From: a virus
IMG/VR virus record: IMGVR_UViG_3300032240_002475
Coordinates: 1 to 64,000 of that record
Direction: 5' to 3' (one strand)
DNA length: 64,000 bases
How positions within the stretch are numbered: the stretch's first letter is position 1; the number at the start of each line of letters is the position of its first letter. The notes under the pieces were generated by a model that worked only from the letters and a program-made list of their open reading frames with translations, was not told where the DNA came from and searched no databases. Made by a program: the position numbers and the translations under genes. This document shows positions 45,530-54,116 of this stretch, in pieces.

Positions 45530-46280
45530 TAAAAAAGCGTTGGAACTTATTGAAAAGGGATTATCATCTAAAACTGTTAGTAAATTAGATGAGTCACAAA
45601 TTAATGTTTTACATAAAAAATTATTTGTTGAACAAAATTCTCCAGGAACAACAATGGTTCCGAGAACTGATACTACAAAAATTAATCAATTAAAAAGTCA
45701 AAAACAAACTTTCCAAGTTTATGAAAGAGAGATTGAAGAAGATGTTGAAGTTTCTGATGACCCAAATAAAGAAGTAGAAACCCAAAATCCAGAACAAGTT
45801 GGACCATCATCAAATGATGGTTTTGGTAATGAAGATGATGGTATGGGTATGTTTGAGGAAAAAGATAAAAATAAACCCAATCCATGGGCAATTTGTCATT
45901 CTCAAGTAGGACCCAAAAAGTCAAGAAAATGGGAAAGATGTGTAAAACAAATAAAAAAACAATTGGGGGAAGGAAAAAATCCCGTATCTTTGTTCATAGA
46001 AAATCAAATTATGAATATAGTAGAAAAAAATTTACCTCCAAGAATTACTAAAGGTGATTTAGTAAAATATTTGGCAGAAGCTGGACCAGCAACAGCACCC
46101 TCAAAACCAGCAACGAGACCAACAACAAAACCAGGAGCACCTGATAAAAAACCAAGACCGTCACATCCTGGTAAAAACCCAAACCCTGGTGAAAAAGAAT
46201 CTCCAAAAGCTAAGAAAATATCGGCGGAACAAGCAAAGGATGAAGTTATAGATGTTATTATGCAACTTTTACAAAAATAA
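45519..46280 (+). CDS. Putative virion protein with two-Cys motif, 253 aa
   Basis: The N-terminal helix ends LHKKLFVEQ near residue 35, fitting the shared prohead-cleavage pattern. NPWAICHSQVGPKKSRKWERCVKQIKK near 125-151 is a short basic module with two Cys that recurs in T4-like phages of marine and Bacteroidetes hosts. Then a Pro/Lys-rich tail. Probably packaged in the head; exact role unknown. Confidence 0.6.
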   Translation: MKINKKALELIEKGLSSKTVSKLDESQINVLHKKLFVEQNSPGTTMVPRTDTTKINQLKSQKQTFQVYEREIEEDVEVSDDPNKEVETQNPEQVGPSSNDGFGNEDDGMGMFEEKDKNKPNPWAICHSQVGPKKSRKWERCVKQIKKQLGEGKNPVSLFIENQIMNIVEKNLPPRITKGDLVKYLAEAGPATAPSKPATRPTTKPGAPDKKPRPSHPGKNPNPGEKESPKAKKISAEQAKDEVIDVIMQLLQK

Positions 46281-46284
46281 GAAA

Positions 46285-47589
46285 ATGGCAAAAAAATTAA
46301 AAGAACAATTAGATTACGGAAATAGACCCGAAAGAATGGACCCAAGTTTGGAAAAAAAATTGGCTAGTCCTGACAGTTTATATGCACAAAATCCTGCAAT
46401 GAGAAAGGGTCCTGCTGACGTACAAAGATTGGTTAGCCAAAGATTTGGTAAAGTTGCGGACAAGTTAAAAGAAGTTGTAGGTAATAGAAATATCAACTCT
46501 CAACAAGTTCAGGGAATGATTTACAATGAAATGATGGGTAAGCTAAGGAATATCATGTCAATTGAGGCTGCTCATAAAGATGAACTTGAACAATTGGCTG
46601 TTAATGCTTCTTTAGAAGAACAAGAAGTACCTGAAGGATGGTACCAAATTGAACCACATTTAGGTCAACAACCTGATGTTTCAGATTTTAGATATGCACC
46701 TGAAGAACCAAAAGATGAAAAAGAAGAAAAAGAAAAATTAGAAATTCCATCATTTGATGTTGAAGATTTAACTGATGAAGAAGAATTAGAATTAGAAAAA
46801 CATAAGAGAAACATAATAAACGCCATTATTCAAGGGGCGGCAAAAAAAGGACATTATCTTTTTCAAAAACCTGACATTAAAGCTCAATTAGATGCTATTG
46901 ACCCTTCCCTTTATAGAGATTATTTGGGAATTATGGCAATCAACGATTTCATGTATTTTACTATGGAACAAATGATTGAAATGATGAGTCAAACAGGTCA
47001 AGGTGTTGCAGGTAAAGTATCATTAGAAGATGCCGACGATGAAGAAGAAGGTGAAGAGGGAGGTGAAGAACAACCTGACACAAAGATTGTTGCTGTAGGT
47101 ATGATTTTCCCAATCTTATGTCATGAAATTATTAAAGGTTTAGAAGAGGCTAAAGGTAGACATGGTCATTCTAAAAATCCTGATATTCGTGAAAAAGTTA
47201 GAGGTGCCGTAGATGTATTATCTAACGAACCAATGCAATTAAGAATAGGACCCGAAATTGTAGAAAAGTTTAGACACGCAATGCCTGATGAAATGTTTGA
47301 TGAATCAAACAAGGGTCTAATAAACTGGTTTCAAATTTTGTTATACCAAATACCAGCACAAGAATTTTTAGAAATTATTGGAAATGCTATTTCTGAAGAT
47401 GTATCTAAAGTTAAAAAAGCAACTAATAGATTCAGAGAAATTATGAGAGAGGCCCAAGAAATGAAAAGTGAGTTTGAAGACTACAAAGAAGACAAAGGGA
47501 TTGAATCTAATGATGACGATGATGATTTTGGTGATGATGACGATTTAGATGATTTCTTCAGTAGTTTAGGTATATCGAGACCTAAATAA
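46285..47589 (+). CDS. Probable head-module protein, 434 aa
   Basis: Start at MAKKLKEQLDYGNRPERM, after the previous stop by 4 bp. Acidic C-terminus with a DDDDDFGDDDDLDDFF run; the central part is helical (MEQMIEMMSQTGQGVAG). Directly upstream of the terminase gene. No homologue was recognised, though this position in T4-like phages often carries neck or portal-proximal genes. Confidence 0.6.
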   Translation: MAKKLKEQLDYGNRPERMDPSLEKKLASPDSLYAQNPAMRKGPADVQRLVSQRFGKVADKLKEVVGNRNINSQQVQGMIYNEMMGKLRNIMSIEAAHKDELEQLAVNASLEEQEVPEGWYQIEPHLGQQPDVSDFRYAPEEPKDEKEEKEKLEIPSFDVEDLTDEEELELEKHKRNIINAIIQGAAKKGHYLFQKPDIKAQLDAIDPSLYRDYLGIMAINDFMYFTMEQMIEMMSQTGQGVAGKVSLEDADDEEEGEEGGEEQPDTKIVAVGMIFPILCHEIIKGLEEAKGRHGHSKNPDIREKVRGAVDVLSNEPMQLRIGPEIVEKFRHAMPDEMFDESNKGLINWFQILLYQIPAQEFLEIIGNAISEDVSKVKKATNRFREIMREAQEMKSEFEDYKEDKGIESNDDDDDFGDDDDLDDFFSSLGISRPK

Positions 47590-47597
47590 TCACACAA

Positions 47598-49352
47598 GTG
47601 ACCAAAGAACAATTAATTATAGAAGTTACGAAGTGTATGAGGAATACTCCTTACGCACTTCGTACTTATTTACAAACATACGACAACACGGTTTCAAAGT
47701 ATGTTCCTTTAGATTTATTTCCTGACCAAGTTAGTCTTATTGAAGACTATGATGCTTACAATGAAAACATTGCCTTGAAATATCGTCAAGCGGGTGTATC
47801 AACAGTTACTGCTGCTTGGGCGTCAAAAAAATTGGTATTTGCCAAAAAACAAAAACCTGAAAAGATTCTAATCATTGCAAACAAGTTGGATACATCTGTT
47901 GAAATGGCTAATAAGATTAGAAGTTTTACAGAACAATGGCCTTCATGGGTCGGTGTTGGATTTGCAAAAGAAAAAAATTCACAAAGACACTTCAAACTTA
48001 CAAACGACTGTGAAGTAAAGGCAGTTGCAACATCAAAGGATGCTTTGAGAGGTTATACCCCAACCATTCTTATTTTTGATGAGGCGGCGTTCATTGAGGC
48101 TGACGGAGATTTTTGGTCAGCGTGTATGGCCTCACTATCTACGGGTGGTAAGGTTATTGTTGTATCCACACCAAACGGATACGACCCAATCTATTACGAA
48201 ATTTATGACCAGTCATTAAGAAACATGAACGATTTCAAAATATCGGAAATGTTTTGGTACCGTGACCCAAGATATACAAAAGATTTGTATATGGTTAAAA
48301 CAAATGACTTGGTACATTTTTTATTGAATAGAGAAGAATATGCATCAGACGCTGTCGTTGATTTATCAATAGAAAATCCATACGATAGAGACCACACAGT
48401 TACAACGGATTATATTGCTCAAGGATATAAGCCATGCTCTGCTTGGTTTGAGGGGATGGTTAAAAAGTTGAAGTTTGACAGACGTAAGGTGGCTCAAGAG
48501 TTGGAATGTAACTTCTTAGGTTCGGGTGACAACGTGTTCGAATCAGAGTTAATGCAAGGTATTGCAAAAAATACTTTACGTGAACCCCAAGCAAAACTTA
48601 TGGGAGGGTCATTGTGGATATTTAAAGAACCCGTAAACGGACACAAATACGTTATGGGTGTCGATGTATCCCGTGGAGATTCGGAAGACTTCTCGTGTAT
48701 TCAAATCATTGATTTTGACGAAAGAGAACAAGTGTTAGAATACGTTGGTAAAGTTCCACCTGATGTAATTGCTGAAATTGCTTACAAGTGGGGTAATATG
48801 TATAACGCGTATTGTGTTATTGATATTACTGGAGGTATGGGAGTTTCAACCGCAAGAAAAATGCAAGAACTTTCATATGGAGGGGGATTATATGTTGATA
48901 ATATTGATACTACAAACAAATGGAAATATGACCCAAAAATGAACGAAAGAATCCCTGGAATTAATTTCAATAATAAAAGGGTTCAAATTATTGCATCGTT
49001 TGAAGAATCAGTAAGACATGGTTTCAAAGTATATTCACATAGATTGTATAATGAAATGAATACGTTTATTTATGTGAACGGAAGACCTGACCATCAGAAA
49101 GGACACCATGATGACTGTATTATGGGAATGTCTATGGCAATATATGTTGCAGAAAAATCATTCGCATCTTTAAGTAAAGTTGTTAATCATACAAAGGCGA
49201 TGTTAAATTCTTGGTCTACAGTAATGAATGAGAATAAAAACAGTTCAGATTTCTTTAATCCATTAGTTCCTCAGATGGGTAGACAGAACCCAATAAATCA
49301 AGGAGCAACTAAAGCCGATTACCAAAAATATGGGTGGTTATTTGGTGCGTAA
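47598..49352 (+). CDS. terL: Terminase large subunit (gp17-like)
   Basis: 584 residues, starting at a GTG. The ATPase part has ALKYRQAGVSTVTA at about 59-72 (Walker A variant) and TILIFDEAAFIEAD near 156-169 (Walker B with catalytic Glu). The nuclease part has VMGVDVSRGDSEDFS near 351, YCVIDITGGMGVS near 398, and HHDDCIMGMSMA near 501, which are the RNase-H-like acids. It cuts and packages DNA into proheads. T4-like headful packaging is expected. Confidence 0.96.
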   Translation: MTKEQLIIEVTKCMRNTPYALRTYLQTYDNTVSKYVPLDLFPDQVSLIEDYDAYNENIALKYRQAGVSTVTAAWASKKLVFAKKQKPEKILIIANKLDTSVEMANKIRSFTEQWPSWVGVGFAKEKNSQRHFKLTNDCEVKAVATSKDALRGYTPTILIFDEAAFIEADGDFWSACMASLSTGGKVIVVSTPNGYDPIYYEIYDQSLRNMNDFKISEMFWYRDPRYTKDLYMVKTNDLVHFLLNREEYASDAVVDLSIENPYDRDHTVTTDYIAQGYKPCSAWFEGMVKKLKFDRRKVAQELECNFLGSGDNVFESELMQGIAKNTLREPQAKLMGGSLWIFKEPVNGHKYVMGVDVSRGDSEDFSCIQIIDFDEREQVLEYVGKVPPDVIAEIAYKWGNMYNAYCVIDITGGMGVSTARKMQELSYGGGLYVDNIDTTNKWKYDPKMNERIPGINFNNKRVQIIASFEESVRHGFKVYSHRLYNEMNTFIYVNGRPDHQKGHHDDCIMGMSMAIYVAEKSFASLSKVVNHTKAMLNSWSTVMNENKNSSDFFNPLVPQMGRQNPINQGATKADYQKYGWLFGA

Positions 49353-49356
49353 TAAC

Positions 49357-49365
49357 TATTTATAT
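49357..49365 (+). promoter_or_regulatory. Late-promoter-like box TATTTATAT
   Basis: TATTTATAT 27 nt before the portal ATG. Confidence 0.45.
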
Positions 49366-49392
49366 TATTGAGGTAATAAGTAAACTTATAAT

Positions 49393-51240
49393 ATGGCAGA
49401 ACAAAACATGACGGTCTGGCAAAGGCTGTCAAAAACATTTGGACCGAATTCGTTATTAAACCAAGATTATCCTACATTCACGTTCGATAAAAAGGAATTA
49501 TTACGCACAACAAGTAGACAAGAATATGAAGTTGAAAAACTTCAAGCACAACAAACTTTTTACTTAACAAATCAATGGGCAAAAGTTGAGAATAATCTTT
49601 ATTCTCAAGCAATTTATTATGAACCAACAAGATTGTCTGCTCAGTATGACTATGAATCAATGGAGTATACTCCTGAGATTTCAGCCGCACTTGACATCTA
49701 TGCTGAAGAATCTACAACGACAAACGAAGATGGATTTATTCTTCAAATTTATTCTGAATCAAAAAGAATTAAAGGAGTATTAGCCGACTTATTTAATAAT
49801 AATTTAGATATTAATACCAACTTACCAATGTGGACAAGGAACACTTGTAAGTATGGTGACAACTTCGTTTATTTAAAATTAGACCCTGAAAAAGGGGTTG
49901 TTGGTGTACAACAATTACCGACAATTGAAATTGAAAGACATGAGGTTGGGGTAACTGCAAAAATTTCTGTTGATATTACAAAAGAATTAGACAAAGACAA
50001 AAAAGCCCTTCACTTTACTTGGAAGAACAAAAACATGGAATTTCAATCATGGGAGATTGCTCACTTCAGATTATTAGGTGATGATAGAAAACTTCCTTAT
50101 GGTACTTCTATGTTGGAAAAGGCAAGAAGAATTTGGAAACAACTTTTATTATCAGAAGATGCAATGTTGATTTATCGTACATCAAGAGCACCTGAAAGAA
50201 GAATGTTTAAAGTATTTGTTGGAAACATGAATGATGACGATGTTGAAGCGTATGTACAACGTGTTGCTAATAAATTTAAAAGAGAACAAATTGTTGATAA
50301 TAAGACAGGTAATGTAGACATGAGATTTAATCAAATGGCGGTAGACCAAGATTATTTCATCCCTGTTAGAGACCCTGCGGCACCTGACCCAATTACAACA
50401 TTACCAGGTGCAACAAACTTATCTGAGATTGCCGATATTGAATACATTCAAAAGAAATTATTAACAGCTCTTCGTGTACCTAAAGCATTTTTAGGGTTTG
50501 AAGAAGTTGTTGGGGACGGAAAAAATTTAGCCTTACAGGATATTAGATTTGCTCGTACAATCAACAGAATCCAAAAAAGTATGATTCAAGAACTAAATAA
50601 GATTGCAATTGTGCATTTATTCTTATTAGGATTTGAAGATGAATTATCCAACTTTACATTAGGATTAACAAATCCTTCAACTCAGGCTGATTTATTGAAG
50701 GTTGATATATGGAAAGAAAAAGTATTATTATATAAAGATTTAGTGTCTGACCCAGGAAACGGAATTCAAGCAACTTCATCAACATGGGCTAAAAAACATA
50801 TTTTTGGTTGGTCAGATGAAGAAGTTCGTTTGGATTTACAACAACAAAGAATTGAAAGAGCGGTAGGGGAAGAACTTAAAGCAACTCCAACAGTTATTAC
50901 AAAAACAGGATTATTTGATAATATTGATAAATTATATGGAAGTGCAACAGGAGGTACTGCAACAGCAGCGTCAGCAACTGCTGGTGGTGAAATAACTGCT
51001 CCACCACCAGGAGGAAGTTTTGAAACTTCTCCTCCACCTGAAGCCGCAGCTCCACCTGAAGCCGCAGCTCCACCTCCACCAGCAGGAGAACCACCATTAG
51101 CTCCTGAGTCTATAAAAAAAGACATGAACATTTTAGTTGAAAACAATTTGATTGAGGGGTCTCGAATGATTGATTTAGGTCAAGGTCAAGATTCTTTAGG
51201 AGAAATTTCAAAAGAATTGGATAAGTTATTAAATTCATAG
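49393..51240 (+). CDS. 20: Portal protein (gp20-like)
   Basis: 615 residues. T4 gp20 core blocks: YEPTRLSAQYDYESMEYTPEISAALDIYAEEST near 77-109, WTRNTCKYGDNFVYLKLDPEKG near 143, LGDDRKLPYGTSMLEKARRIWKQLLLSEDAMLIYRTSRAPERR near 222-264. A Pro/Ala-rich segment near 530-570 followed by an extra C-terminal helix (KKDMNILVENNLIEG) is longer than in T4. Forms the 12-subunit ring for DNA entry and exit. Confidence 0.95.
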   Translation: MAEQNMTVWQRLSKTFGPNSLLNQDYPTFTFDKKELLRTTSRQEYEVEKLQAQQTFYLTNQWAKVENNLYSQAIYYEPTRLSAQYDYESMEYTPEISAALDIYAEESTTTNEDGFILQIYSESKRIKGVLADLFNNNLDINTNLPMWTRNTCKYGDNFVYLKLDPEKGVVGVQQLPTIEIERHEVGVTAKISVDITKELDKDKKALHFTWKNKNMEFQSWEIAHFRLLGDDRKLPYGTSMLEKARRIWKQLLLSEDAMLIYRTSRAPERRMFKVFVGNMNDDDVEAYVQRVANKFKREQIVDNKTGNVDMRFNQMAVDQDYFIPVRDPAAPDPITTLPGATNLSEIADIEYIQKKLLTALRVPKAFLGFEEVVGDGKNLALQDIRFARTINRIQKSMIQELNKIAIVHLFLLGFEDELSNFTLGLTNPSTQADLLKVDIWKEKVLLYKDLVSDPGNGIQATSSTWAKKHIFGWSDEEVRLDLQQQRIERAVGEELKATPTVITKTGLFDNIDKLYGSATGGTATAASATAGGEITAPPPGGSFETSPPPEAAAPPEAAAPPPPAGEPPLAPESIKKDMNILVENNLIEGSRMIDLGQGQDSLGEISKELDKLLNS

Positions 51241-51249
51241 TATTTATTT
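51241..51249 (+). promoter_or_regulatory. Late-promoter-like box TATTTATTT
   Basis: TATTTATTT 4 nt before the ATG at 51254. Confidence 0.4.
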
Positions 51250-51253
51250 GAAA

Positions 51254-51961
51254 ATGAGCAAAATGACCTTCGGAACCATAAAATCCATAATTGAAAACAA
51301 TCTTCTTGAATCTTACAAAAACGAGAAAGAATTTAAGAAATCTTTACGAGAATTCAAACACAACGTATTGAGTGATAAATCTATGTCAAAAGCGTATGCG
51401 TTATATGACCAATTAAGTTCTGCACAAGGTCTTTCAGAAGAAACAGCCAAGGAATATTTGGAAGAAGGTGTTAATTTGCTACAAAAAATAATACCAAATA
51501 TTAGATTACCGAAGTCATCGTCAAAAAGTGTGAGTAACAAATATTCTGACATTGATAAACTTGTTTATACAAACAAATTAGATTTATTAGAAAGAGTACA
51601 GGCAAAAAAGAATATTGTTTTATTATTGACATCATCTAATAATACGATTAAAGAATCTATCAATATTCCTGTCAAATCAATGGTTAGTATTGCAAACCAA
51701 ACTTTAAGAAATTATATTGATACTTTAGATGAAAATTCTAAAAAAGAATTTTTACAATTAATTTCAGAAGATACAAAATCTCTTGAGACTAAGTTTGAAA
51801 CAATTCGTGAAAGTGCAATCAAAAAACTACAAACAATTTTAGAAAAAGAAGAAGAGTTTGAACTCAAAACAAAACTGTCTGAAACAATTGACAAATTAAA
51901 AATTGAAAAGTTTGACCAAATGAATTTTATACGATTAAAAAATCTTGAAGAATCAATCTAA
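51254..51961 (+). CDS. Helical protein next to portal, 235 aa
   Basis: MSKMTFGTIKSIIENNLLESYK, then a long helical coiled-coil-like region. Position between portal and protease suggests a prohead core component (as T4 gp67/gp68), but the size and sequence do not prove it. The 3' end overlaps the antisense bS21 gene by 9 bp. Confidence 0.6.
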   Translation: MSKMTFGTIKSIIENNLLESYKNEKEFKKSLREFKHNVLSDKSMSKAYALYDQLSSAQGLSEETAKEYLEEGVNLLQKIIPNIRLPKSSSKSVSNKYSDIDKLVYTNKLDLLERVQAKKNIVLLLTSSNNTIKESINIPVKSMVSIANQTLRNYIDTLDENSKKEFLQLISEDTKSLETKFETIRESAIKKLQTILEKEEEFELKTKLSETIDKLKIEKFDQMNFIRLKNLEESI

Positions 51962-51978
51962 TTGATTCTTCTTTTTTT
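51947..51978. terminator. Hairpin terminator shared by convergent genes
   Basis: GAAGAATCAAT-CTA-ATTGATTCTTC with a T run; it lies inside the ends of the core-like gene and the antisense bS21 gene. Confidence 0.75.
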
Positions 51979-52144
51979 GTATATAAATTGCTTTCAAAAG
52001 TTTTGTTCTTTTTACAACAGATGGTTTTTTAAATTCTTTTCTTTCTTGTAATTTCTGAGTCTGTTTAGTTTTAATAACTTTGGACTTTAAAGTCTTCAAA
52101 GCTCTTTCAAGGTTGTCGTTATTTTTAATATCTACTATTATCAT
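51953..52144 (-). CDS. rpsU: Ribosomal protein bS21
   Basis: 63 residues. MIIVDIKNNDNLERALKTLKSKV, then KTKQTQKLQERKEFKKPSVVKRTKLLKAIYIQ; the second block matches bacterial bS21 (pattern LRxRxxFxKPSxxKRxxxxKAxYxQ). Start placed at MIIVDI. Bacteroidetes ribosomes use bS21 near the anti-Shine-Dalgarno pocket, so a phage copy could change initiation choice. Encoded antisense within the head module, with no Shine-Dalgarno of its own. Confidence 0.9.
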   Translation of the reverse strand: MIIVDIKNNDNLERALKTLKSKVIKTKQTQKLQERKEFKKPSVVKRTKLLKAIYIQKKKNQLD

Positions 52145-52241
52145 ATTATACAAATATCTTATTTTTACAAAAATTTTGACATTAATGGTTATATATGTTA
52201 TTTTTTAACAAACAAATAAACATTTATAATTATGAAAATTA

Positions 52242-52682
52242 ATGAAAAAAGGAAAGAGTGTAAAGCTTCAATTGTTCAATCCAATTAAATCAACATATGG
52301 AACAGTCGATTCAAAAAACCTTAAATCGGTTTATATAAACATTCAATCATGGGTAACACCAAAAAAAGAATTAGACAATTGGAATCGAGTTGTATCAAAT
52401 TTAGGTAGAGAAATAAAACATTCTGTTTTTGAATCAATAAACACAAACTTATTTCAAGAAAAAAGTATAGTTGATTTAGACCTTAGAACAAGTGGAATAT
52501 CCCATGGAAAAAAATCATTTTTCAACTTAGAAATAAATTTATATACAACGTCTGAACTTGATTTTAAATCTCTTGAAATAAAAGATTCTATAAAACAAAT
52601 TGTAAAAAGCGTATTCAAAAATAATATTAATCAAAACAAATATTTTGATTTTTCTATTTCAAAAAAACCAGTCTCTGAATAA
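52242..52682 (+). CDS. Hypothetical head-module protein, 146 aa
   Basis: Begins MKKGKSVKLQLFNPIKSTYG; KSVYINIQSWVTPKKELDNWNRVVSNLG near 27-54. An ATG ten bases upstream gives only a short other-frame peptide and was rejected. Not recognised. Just before the protease gene, it could be a small core or neck protein. Confidence 0.55.
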   Translation: MKKGKSVKLQLFNPIKSTYGTVDSKNLKSVYINIQSWVTPKKELDNWNRVVSNLGREIKHSVFESINTNLFQEKSIVDLDLRTSGISHGKKSFFNLEINLYTTSELDFKSLEIKDSIKQIVKSVFKNNINQNKYFDFSISKKPVSE

Positions 52683-52699
52683 ACAATGTTAAATGGTAT

Positions 52700-52707
52700 A
52701 TTTATCA
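52700..52707 (+). promoter_or_regulatory. Late-promoter-like box TATTTATC
   Basis: TATTTATC 11 nt before the protease ATG. Confidence 0.45.
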
Positions 52708-52718
52708 TAAAAGATTAG

Positions 52719-53435
52719 ATGAAAAATTTAAGAATATTAGAAGCTAACGAGCTTGGTCATGGCATCTTAATTGAAATGGATGCGGGTTGGGTTTCTCCCA
52801 AAGATGAACGTAATATGTCAGTTTTAAAAGAAGCAACAAATTTAGACTATAGAAATCCATTTGAGTTTTACGCAGTACTTCAAAAATATGATACACCGAA
52901 TAGAAATGGTAGATTTTATCCTGAAAGAATTCTAAAAAGAGAAGCTGAAAATTATAAGAAAACAATTGCCAAAGGTTTATCAACTTCTGAATTAAATCAC
53001 CCTGAATCTTCACTTATTGACTTAGATAGAGTTTCACACATTATCACAGACATTTGGTGGGATAAGAATATCTTAATGGGTAAACTTAAATTATTAACTT
53101 CACCAGGATTTCATGAAAAAGGAATTGTTTCAACAAAGGGAGACATTGCAGCAAATTTAATGAGACAAGGTGTTACTATGGGAGTATCTTCAAGAGGAGT
53201 TGGTTCATTGAAAAAAGTTGGAGAGAGAAATGAAGTCCAAGATGATTTCGAATTAATTTGTTTTGACTTAGTATCATCGCCTTCGACACCAGGGGCGTAT
53301 TTGTTTTCAAACGCGGAAGATAGAAATAAGTATGAAGAAAATTTAGACGAAGAAAGAAATCGTAAACAACCAAATGATTTTGCTGAGAAATCAGTTGACT
53401 TAATGAAAAAATTAACCGATTTTTTAGGAAAATAA
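52719..53435 (+). CDS. 21: Prohead core protease (gp21-like)
   Basis: 238 residues. Herpes-assemblin/T4 gp21-type serine protease: NGRFYPERIL near 63, catalytic His in STSELNHPESS near 93, and catalytic Ser in GVTMGVSSRGVGSL near 157, then FDLVSSPSTPGAYLF near 187. It degrades the core and trims head proteins after short h-x-E sites during maturation. Suitable sites are seen in the capsid protein and several putative packaged proteins of this window. Confidence 0.93.
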   Translation: MKNLRILEANELGHGILIEMDAGWVSPKDERNMSVLKEATNLDYRNPFEFYAVLQKYDTPNRNGRFYPERILKREAENYKKTIAKGLSTSELNHPESSLIDLDRVSHIITDIWWDKNILMGKLKLLTSPGFHEKGIVSTKGDIAANLMRQGVTMGVSSRGVGSLKKVGERNEVQDDFELICFDLVSSPSTPGAYLFSNAEDRNKYEENLDEERNRKQPNDFAEKSVDLMKKLTDFLGK

Positions 53436-53439
53436 AATT

Positions 53440-53649
53440 ATGGACGAAAAATACTTTGTAGCAAAAATTCAGTACGATTTACCTGACGATAGTACAGGAA
53501 AGATTAAAAAAATTAGAGAAGAAAAACTTGTTAAAGGTTTTTCAGTAACAGATGTGGAGGCTAAAGTAACAAAAAGATATGAGGGATTCACTCATGATTG
53601 GAGAATTACTGCAGTTTCAGAAAGTAAAATTGACGAGGTTATAGAATAA
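53440..53649 (+). CDS. DUF4494-like protein, 69 aa
   Basis: MDEKYFVAKIQYDLPDDSTGK, then VKGFSVTDVEAKVTKRYEG, matching the DUF4494 group of small proteins in Bacteroidetes phages and prophages (pattern WFxxKxxYxxxxExGxxKKVTExYLVxAxSFxEAExR). No function known. Starts 4 bp after the protease stop. Confidence 0.65.
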   Translation: MDEKYFVAKIQYDLPDDSTGKIKKIREEKLVKGFSVTDVEAKVTKRYEGFTHDWRITAVSESKIDEVIE

Positions 53650-53670
53650 CTTCAAAATTACAAAATTATT

Positions 53671-53699
53671 AAAAGTGGTCTTATGACCACTTTTTTTGT
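53671..53699 (+). terminator. Intrinsic terminator
   Basis: AAAAGTGGTC-TTAT-GACCACTTTTTTT. Confidence 0.9.
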
Positions 53700-53707
53700 T
53701 TGGTAGA

Positions 53708-53716
53708 TATTTATTA
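53708..53716 (+). promoter_or_regulatory. Late-promoter-like box TATTTATTA
   Basis: TATTTATTA 9 nt before the ATG at 53726, right after a terminator. Confidence 0.5.
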
Positions 53717-53725
53717 AATAAAAAT

Positions 53726-54058
53726 ATGAATTTTTTAGCAACTTTATCAAACAATAATGTTCCTGTGAACAAATTAATTAACGCAAGTTCTTGGTCATCA
53801 TGCTTGGCCTATTGCGAAGGAACTGGATTTCAAATAAATAATATACTTGTACTTCAGTCAAATACTGAGGTAGTTTTGAATAATCCGTCAAGTGAAAATT
53901 GTTATAATGTTTTTTTACAATCTAACACAAGCGCGGCTAGTTATAACTATTTTGTTTTTGATACTGACTTTAATTCACTTGAAACTTGGATTAATTCTCA
54001 AACAGATAAAACCGTAAGCGGCATCCAATTGAATAAAAAATCTTACGTATCAGTATAG
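53726..54058 (+). CDS. Hypothetical protein, 110 aa
   Basis: Start at MNFLATLSNNNVPVNKLI after the late box. Ser/Asn-rich and beta-like, with two CxxxC-like Cys (SCLAYCEGTG). Between the protease and scaffold genes, so it is probably structural, but unrecognised. Confidence 0.55.
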   Translation: MNFLATLSNNNVPVNKLINASSWSSCLAYCEGTGFQINNILVLQSNTEVVLNNPSSENCYNVFLQSNTSAASYNYFVFDTDFNSLETWINSQTDKTVSGIQLNKKSYVSV

Positions 54059-54086
54059 TTAAAATGAATTTTTTTCGTTTTGATAC

Positions 54087-54095
54087 TATTTATTA
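54087..54095 (+). promoter_or_regulatory. Late-promoter-like box TATTTATTA
   Basis: TATTTATTA 21 nt before the scaffold ATG. Confidence 0.5.
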
Positions 54096-54116
54096 GTTAA
54101 AATAACCAATTTTTTC

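Noticed and set aside
52232-52241. Alternative ATG at 52232 for the head-module gene
   Set aside because: It is in another frame and stops after about 18 codons; the ATG at 52242 opens the long frame.
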